From Jejuia sp049889775 (GTDB lineage: Bacteria; Bacteroidota; Bacteroidia; Flavobacteriales; Flavobacteriaceae), in NCBI GenBank assembly GCA_049889775.1, contig JBMHCT010000015.1, positions 7,531 to 71,530 on the forward strand: a stretch of 64,000 bases of DNA, in the 5' to 3' direction. Positions 59,316 to 64,000 of the stretch are shown piece after piece (within the stretch, counting starts at the first letter, position 1; each line of letters opens with the position of its first letter). The position numbers and the translations under genes are program-made. The notes beneath the pieces are model-generated. The model ran no database searches, was not told the origin of the DNA, and saw only the letters and a program-made list of their open reading frames with translations.

Positions 59316-59903
59316 ATGTTTACTGGAATTATTGAAGCTCTTGGAACAATTACCCATTTAGAAAAGCAACAAAGCAATTTAGATATTACGGTAAAAAGTG
59401 ATATCACCCATGAATTGAAGATAGACCAAAGTGTGGCACACAATGGGGTATGCTTAACAGTTGTGAAAATTAATGGTGATAAATATATTGTTACTGCTAT
59501 TAAGGAAACTTTAGACAAATCAAATATTGGTGACTTGAAGGTTGGAGATTTGGTAAATTTAGAACGCGCCATGAAATTAGGTGATAGACTTGACGGCCAT
59601 ATTGTTCAGGGACACGTTGATCAAACAGCTATTTGTACAGCTATTAAAAATGAAGAAGGTAGTTGGTTTTTTTCATTTGAATACGACAACAGCTTAAGTA
59701 ATATTACTATAGAAAAAGGTTCTATTACGGTAAACGGAACAAGTTTAACAGTTGTTAACTCAGGTATAAACAGTTTTAGTGTGGCAATAATTCCATACAC
59801 CTATGAGCACACTAATTTTAAGAATTTTGTAAAAGGAACAAGGGTTAATTTAGAATTTGACGTATTAGGAAAGTATGTTTCTAAACTAAAGCAACTTCAA
59901 TAA
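59316..59903 (+). CDS. ribE: Riboflavin synthase (alpha subunit)
   Basis: A 195-residue enzyme that turns two 6,7-dimethyl-8-ribityllumazine molecules into riboflavin. Two lumazine-binding repeats are clear: MFTGIIEALGTI opens the first and LGDRLDGHIVQGHVDQTA marks the second. VAHNGVCLTVV and ITVNGTSLTVV are paired signature blocks. No flavin riboswitch was recognised upstream. Convergent with the small exported protein. Confidence 0.96.
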   Translation: MFTGIIEALGTITHLEKQQSNLDITVKSDITHELKIDQSVAHNGVCLTVVKINGDKYIVTAIKETLDKSNIGDLKVGDLVNLERAMKLGDRLDGHIVQGHVDQTAICTAIKNEEGSWFFSFEYDNSLSNITIEKGSITVNGTSLTVVNSGINSFSVAIIPYTYEHTNFKNFVKGTRVNLEFDVLGKYVSKLKQLQ

Positions 59904-59909
59904 CCAGCA

Positions 59910-60104
59910 TTATTTTTTAAGCATTTTTTTACCTCCATAAAATAGCCCTACAACAAGACCAATTATTACACCGGCATCAATAGGAAGTCCTGGACCTGGA
60001 GGAGTTCCTGGTGGTGGGAGATCACCTGGGTCAACAGCATAACACGAAATACTTATTAAAACAAATAAGGCTGCGGTTAATATTCTTTTATTTTGTATCA
60101 TCAT
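59910..60104 (-). CDS. Small exported protein with PID-CTERM-like sorting tail
   Basis: About 64 residues from ATG 60104 or 60101. Sec signal peptide RILTAALFVLISISCYA, then a Pro/Gly stretch DPGDLPPPGTPPGPG, then LPIDAGVIIGLVVGLFYGGKKMLKK: a short P-I-D motif, a hydrophobic helix and a basic end. This tripartite tail is the layout of PID-CTERM sorting signals, which I recall from flavobacterial proteins handled by exosortase-like machinery. The start follows from the TACATTTG -7 element at 60112-60119. The mature body is only the proline region, so it may be a sorting peptide or small surface protein. The family is recalled; processing is inferred. Confidence 0.7.
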   Translation of the reverse strand: MMIQNKRILTAALFVLISISCYAVDPGDLPPPGTPPGPGLPIDAGVIIGLVVGLFYGGKKMLKK

Positions 60105-60111
60105 TGGGACG

Positions 60112-60119
60112 CAAATGTA
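60112..60119 (-). promoter_or_regulatory. -7 promoter element for the PID-CTERM-like gene
   Basis: TACATTTG on the minus strand ends 7 bp before the first possible ATG, so the leader would be only a few bases or absent. Confidence 0.5.
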
Positions 60120-60388
60120 TAAAAAAAAGGATGTGACTAAAAATATTTGCTCAAAAACCATCTATCAACAGACCTAAATCAACGTTGAAATGCATAATTG
60201 CCTCAAATACTCATTTCAATTATATCTAGCAACACGCGTTCGGTTTTATTGTAACGCAAAAAAATAAGTCCTTTATTTTTATATAATTACATAACAAATA
60301 TATAAAAGTTTTAATGTGGTTTATGACGATACGCTTAAATTATTAACAAATGTTTACCTTTTTGAAAGCATATTCTTATAAAGGGGTC

Positions 60389-61477
60389 TTACCGCACCAC
60401 TCTGCCAGATGCTGAACCTCCCATAAGCGCTTCAACCTCCTTACGTGTAGAAAAATTAAAATCACCTTTTATCGAGTGTTTCAAACATGATGCAGCCACA
60501 GCATATTTTATGGCGATAGACGGATCTTTAAGTTCATCTGTTGTCAATGCAAAAATCAAACCGCCAGCAAAGGAATCTCCACCACCTACACGATCTACAA
60601 TATTTTTTATTTGATAAGGCTCATACTGTTCATCAGCATTTAAAGGCGCAAAAAATGGTTTGTCTTGAATAACATCATACAACATCGCTCCCCAATTATT
60701 ATGGCTAGCCGATATACTCTCTCTTAAAGTTATAGCTACTTTACTAACATTTGGAAATTGTTTTGAGACTTGTCTTGCAACATCTGGATATCTTGAAATA
60801 TCTAAGGCTCCAGCATGTACATCTGTATCACCAGCTTTAATACCCAATACATCGTGACAATCTTCTTCATTACCTATTATTACATCAACAAATGGCAAAA
60901 TTTTACGCATAGTTTCTTGAGCCAATTCTCTGGCAGATTTAGAACTATCCCACTTCCAAAGTTTACCCCTAAAGTTCAAGTCTATTGAAACTTTTACACC
61001 TGCTCTTTTGGCGTTTTGCGCAGCAACTAAGGTAGCATTAGCAGAATTTTTAGATAGTGCCGGCGTAATTCCACTTAAGTGTAGCCAACTTGCACCTTCA
61101 AAAATAGCATCCCAATTATAGGCATTAGCTGGTGTAATAGAAACTGCTGAATCCTCTCGATCATAAATAACATTGCTTGGGCGTTGGTTGGCACCTGTTT
61201 CTAGAAAATACGTTCCCAATCTGCCATTATCTGTTCTTAATATATATTGCGTATCAACACCTACGGCACGTACTGCATCAACGGCAGCTTCAGCTAAAGC
61301 GTGTTTAGGTAAAGCGGTAACGTATCTTCCATTACCACCAAAATTACAAATTGAAGCAGAAACACTAGCCTCAGCCCCAGCATAGGTTACGTCCAACTCT
61401 CTTGACTGTCTTAATCTTAAATTTGCTGGAGCAGCAAATCTTGCCATTATCTCTCCAAAGGTTACTACTATATTCAC
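60389..61477 (-). CDS. kdgK: 2-dehydro-3-deoxygluconokinase (PfkB family)
   Basis: A 362-residue PfkB-type sugar kinase that phosphorylates 2-keto-3-deoxygluconate to KDPG in uronate or alginate catabolism. N-terminal VTFGEIMARFAAP and AGAEASVSASICNFGG; the C-terminal anion-hole/catalytic block is VGGGDSFAGGLIFAL with the Asp base. It lies 2 bp after eda, its pathway partner, so the substrate assignment is supported by context. Length is slightly over the family average. Confidence 0.9.
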   Translation of the reverse strand: MNIVVTFGEIMARFAAPANLRLRQSRELDVTYAGAEASVSASICNFGGNGRYVTALPKHALAEAAVDAVRAVGVDTQYILRTDNGRLGTYFLETGANQRPSNVIYDREDSAVSITPANAYNWDAIFEGASWLHLSGITPALSKNSANATLVAAQNAKRAGVKVSIDLNFRGKLWKWDSSKSARELAQETMRKILPFVDVIIGNEEDCHDVLGIKAGDTDVHAGALDISRYPDVARQVSKQFPNVSKVAITLRESISASHNNWGAMLYDVIQDKPFFAPLNADEQYEPYQIKNIVDRVGGGDSFAGGLIFALTTDELKDPSIAIKYAVAASCLKHSIKGDFNFSTRKEVEALMGGSASGRVVR

Positions 61478-61479
61478 TT

Positions 61480-62151
61480 TTATTGTTTTAGTTGGTTGAT
61501 TAAATCTCTTATTTCTTGTGCGTTGTGTGTAATTTGTTTCCAGTTTTCATCTAAGATTAAATTACGTTTTGCCACCCATGAGCCACCAATAGCCGTAATC
61601 AATGGTGAACTCAAATAAGTTCCAGCATTCTTTATATTACAGCCTCCTAAGGGGATAAATTTTAAACCTAAATAATTATATGGCGCTACCATACTTTCTA
61701 AATGAGGCATACCACCAGTGGTTTCTGCGGGAAAGTATTTTAAAATTCTACAGCCATTCTCAACCGCAATTTCAATATCAGTAGGCGTCATTATTCCTGG
61801 TGCAAAAGATAAATTGTGTTTAAACGCCTCTTGAATTATTCTTGGGTTACAACCTGGCGACACCGCAAAATCTGCACCCACATCTACAATGGCTTTAACT
61901 TGATCAACTGTTATTAAAGTACCAAAACCTAAGTTAATTTCGGGAAGCTCTTTTTTTATGGCTTTAGCGGCATCAATTGCCGCAGGAGTTCTCAAAGTCA
62001 ATTCTATACTATCTACACCTCCTTTTAGTAAAGCCTCTGCTAAAGGGATGGCGTGTTTTAAATGATCTATAATAAGAACTGCAATGATACCTGTATCATC
62101 TATTTTTTGAATAATTTCAGGCGACATGGCCTTTTGAGGGATTGGTCCCAT
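61480..62151 (-). CDS. eda: 2-dehydro-3-deoxy-phosphogluconate aldolase (KDPG/KHG aldolase)
   Basis: A 223-residue class I aldolase: KDPG to pyruvate plus glyceraldehyde 3-phosphate. The catalytic residues are visible: Glu in VDSIELTLRTP (about residue 50) and the Schiff-base Lys in CRILKYFPAE (about 138). LSFAPGIMTPTD and FIPLGGCNIKNAG are family segments. First gene of an eda-kdgK unit that channels 2-keto-3-deoxygluconate into central metabolism. Upstream uronate genes are not in the window. A minus-strand TATTTTTG lies at 62178-62185. Confidence 0.93.
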   Translation of the reverse strand: MGPIPQKAMSPEIIQKIDDTGIIAVLIIDHLKHAIPLAEALLKGGVDSIELTLRTPAAIDAAKAIKKELPEINLGFGTLITVDQVKAIVDVGADFAVSPGCNPRIIQEAFKHNLSFAPGIMTPTDIEIAVENGCRILKYFPAETTGGMPHLESMVAPYNYLGLKFIPLGGCNIKNAGTYLSSPLITAIGGSWVAKRNLILDENWKQITHNAQEIRDLINQLKQ

Positions 62152-62177
62152 ACATTCAGTTTAGTTTTAATTATATC

Positions 62178-62185
62178 CAAAAATA
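62178..62185 (-). promoter_or_regulatory. -7 promoter element for eda-kdgK
   Basis: TATTTTTG on the minus strand, 27 bp before the eda start. Confidence 0.4.
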
Positions 62186-62354
62186 TTATAAACTTAACAA
62201 CTGCCCACTTTAAAGTTTAAAAATGCAGATTTTTGACCTGTATTTTTAAAAAGAACAGTTATCGTAAATAATCAGGCAATAAAATTAAATGGATTAGTAG
62301 TTTTTTAAAGCTATAAAATTAACATTCACTAAACGTATTTTATCTTTTGTTCAG

Positions 62355-63732
62355 CTAAATCTTGGGTACAGTAACTTCAGCATTAATCCAACACCCTATT
62401 TTAATAACCTTGCCTGAGCAAACACATTGGTGAATTTCCGATTTTGATGGCGCTTTAGACTCATAAATTTGAGCCCATTTTTCTGCAATATTAATAAGCG
62501 AAGGGTCCTTTTTTGCTTTTCTTGCTTCAATCGCCGCAAGCCAATACACCCCCTCTTGTCAAAATTAGTGTCACCACAGTTTTTCGCACTTTCCGCATAC
62601 ATAGCCGCAATAGCTAAATGCGGGTTTCCATTTGAGGGATTTAACTTTAAAGCTTTTCTAAAGTAATTTCTTGCTTTACTATAACTTCCAAACTTTTTAA
62701 GCAATTTACCGCTTCGTTCTGCATATTTGGCCTTTTTAAATGCATCACTTTCTAAATTAAAAGCTTGTTTCAAATACTCTGTAGCTTCACCCGTTTTTCC
62801 TTTTTGAATTAGAAGGATAGCCACAAAATATTTAGTATCTGCAGACGGCTCTAACGCATCATAAGCTTTTACTAATTTTTCATATAATGGTGCTTCAGTG
62901 CATTCTTTATTATGCATTCTACTTACCGCTCTTTTTAACCAAATGGCGTTGGTTTTATTTTCTTCAAAACCTTTACTATTAAGTGGAATCAAATTCTTGC
63001 AATCAGCAATAACACCTACTTTAATATCTATATTTTTAGTAATTAAAGCGTATGTTTTTAAATAGTCTTGGTATGCCTTTTTACGTGATTCTTCCTTTTT
63101 AGTAAGTGCTACACCGTCTTCTTCTTTGTTAATAAATAAGTTTAGTTTTTCGGAATAATTCTTTATTTCTTCTTCTATTTTTTCAATTATAACGTCGTAC
63201 TTATCAAAAACCTCTTCGATGGGCTTCTTTATAGACGTATATAAATCTACGGCTAATGAAAAATAAGTATAAAGACTTTTGGGGTGTATGAAATTTACCC
63301 TATCTAGCATAAAGACACTATCAAAACATTCGTATAATTCCTCATCTTCTATTCTTAATTCTTTTCGATAATCATACATTAACTGGCAGCGCTTAACACC
63401 ATAAATTCCAATTGGTGTTTTTGCCTTAAAATACTCTATTCTTTTTTCAAATACATCCAATAGTTCTTTTACAAACCCTATCTGAGCATCACCTGAAGTA
63501 CTCTTAATTTTATGTTTTAATATTTTTTCACCATCTATATATATTGCAATGCTCAATTTAGGGCAATTTTTTTCACATAAACCCAAGCGTTATAGGCCTT
63601 ATCATAATCTTTAATCTTTACTGGTTCATGGGAAAGCGAAAGCTTTGTTCTACATTCATCCTGTACTTCTTGACTATGTAAAGGATTGAAAAAAATAATT
63701 AAAAAAATAATAAGGAATGGAAGACGTTTCAT
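62355..63732 (-). pseudogene. Exported TPR-like protein gene with two frameshifts
   Basis: The ATG at 63732 gives a signal peptide (MKRLPFLIIFLIIFFNPLHS) and QEVQDECRTKLSLSHEPVK, but the frame stops soon after YVKKIALN. One extra A in the 7-base A-run (63567-63573) would join it to KNCPKLSIAIYIDGEK and the long central ORF. That body contains TPR-like helices (KYFVAILLIQKGKTGEATEYLKQAF, ARNYFRKALKLNPSNGNPHLAIAAMYAES). A second deletion, in the G5 run at 62549-62553, again shifts the frame; one more G restores VYWLAAIEARKAKKDPS and an end at 62355. Repaired length is 459 residues. Either a young pseudogene or sequencing errors. The function is unknown; a periplasmic TPR protein is the best reading. 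Confidence 0.75.
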
Positions 63733-63821
63733 TTTGGTTTGGTTTTAAGAATTAATGTTTTAGCTAACTCTCAAAAGTGCCACAAAAGGTATACCAAAAA
63801 AAGATTGGGTTTTGCGAATAA

Positions 63822-63852
63822 AAAAACCCAAACTAAAATAGATTGGGTTTTT
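63822..63852 (-). terminator. Terminator beside the tRNA-like sequence
   Basis: Stem AAAAACCCAA / TTGGGTTTTT around an 11-nt loop, 3' of the tRNA-like sequence on the minus strand. It probably ended the original tRNA transcript. Confidence 0.75.
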
Positions 63853-63855
63853 AGG

Positions 63856-63927
63856 TGGGCCCACCTGGGCTCGAACCAGGGACTTTCTGATTATGAGTCA
63901 GATACTCTAACCAACTGAGTTGGGACA
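63856..63927 (-). tRNA. tRNA-Met(CAU)-like sequence with damaged 5' end (probable att remnant)
   Basis: On the minus strand, D arm ACTC/GAGT, anticodon stem TCTGA/TCAGA with loop CTCATAA (anticodon CAU), T arm CCTGG TTCGAGC CCAGG, acceptor 3' strand TGGGCCC and discriminator A. The 5' acceptor strand should read GGGCCCA but reads TGTCCCA, leaving two mismatches, and the two bases normally at positions 8-9 are missing (72 instead of 74 nt). The intact part is the 3' side. This is what an integrase leaves at one end of an element inserted in a tRNA. Methionine versus lysidine-modified isoleucine cannot be decided. Likely not functional. Confidence 0.6.
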
Positions 63928-64000
63928 TTTTCTAGCTTTTCAGCTCCTGAGAAGCAATTGTGCAAATAATGTGCAAAAAACTTAACCTGATTATAATTGT
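63891..64000 (-). other. Open frame entering the tRNA remnant from the right
   Basis: A frame open at the window edge reads NYNQVKFFAHYLHNCF and stops inside the tRNA anticodon stem (TCATAA). If the region to the right is an integrated element, this could be the tail of its integrase or excisionase, but 36 residues are too few to identify. The direct repeat TGTGCAAA (near 63960 and 63971) lies beside it. Confidence 0.25.

Noticed and set aside
59310..59320. Flavin (FMN) riboswitch before ribE
   Set aside because: The leader after the -7 element is only about 30 bases, too short for the RFN aptamer.
63856..63927. A fully functional tRNA-Met
   Set aside because: The acceptor stem has two mismatches and positions 8-9 are missing; I keep it as a remnant. 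tRNA expression data could reverse this.

Overview
The window is chromosomal DNA of a marine-type member of the Flavobacteriaceae (Bacteroidota). This rests on the AT-rich composition, the many TAnnTTTG '-7' promoter elements, the gliding/type IX secretion lipoprotein SprE/PorW, an atp operon lacking the beta and epsilon genes, a DUF4292 lipoprotein, a PID-CTERM-like tail protein, and many TTG starts or weak ribosome binding sites. I cannot name the species.

Layout. Positions 1-5.8 kb are accessory DNA: the tail of a defence-type cassette (DUF4420 PD-(D/E)XK protein plus AIPR protein), a compact phage-like cytosine methyltransferase, and a 488-residue protein that I read as a stand-alone family-A polymerase palm. 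Behind that gene is a 430 bp repeat-bearing region. The block ends at the 3' side of a tRNA-Ala(GGC) gene. From 5.9 to 63.7 kb the content is ordinary core genome: universal stress protein, GNAT, MATE exporter and QueD (6-9.3 kb); recA, an ECF sigma factor with a membrane-anchored beta-barrel partner, plsC, trpS, dprA and an HU-CCDC81/SPOR protein (9.9-18 kb); thioesterase, EnvC-like factor, DUF4292, TPR protein, sugar nucleotidyltransferase, dut and flippase, an envelope-biogenesis run (18-26 kb); the atp operon with a bactofilin and SprE upstream (26-34.8 kb); lpxH, an MFS exporter, recJ, OsmC and AhpD-like proteins (35-40 kb); rsmI, tdk, alr, mscL, asd and an S9 peptidase (41.6-49 kb); an ABC ATPase, an RND-type transporter, a GreA-like protein and a DAO oxidase (49-54 kb); accC, accB, fabH, rpmF, DUF177 (YceD), pdxA and ribE (54-60 kb); and the end of the Entner-Doudoroff/uronate route, kdgK-eda (60-62 kb). 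The right end (63.86-64 kb) is a tRNA-Met(CAU)-like sequence with a damaged 5' end, best explained as the att remnant of an element lying outside the window.

Between genes, mostly at 3' ends, lie several families of short palindromic repeats. One of about 90 bp has five recognisable copies, and its stem shows a compensatory C-G to G-C swap between copies. Two genes (a uracil-DNA glycosylase-like gene and a signal-peptide/TPR-like gene) are broken by single-base deletions in homopolymers, three events in all. These may be real mutations or sequencing errors.

The strongest candidate for something undescribed is the polymerase-like gene at 3876-5342 with its upstream repeats. It has an R-x3-K-x3-F helix and the two metal-binding aspartates of family-A polymerases, but no recognisable exonuclease domain and about half the usual length. 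All family calls are from reading the translations; no searches were run.
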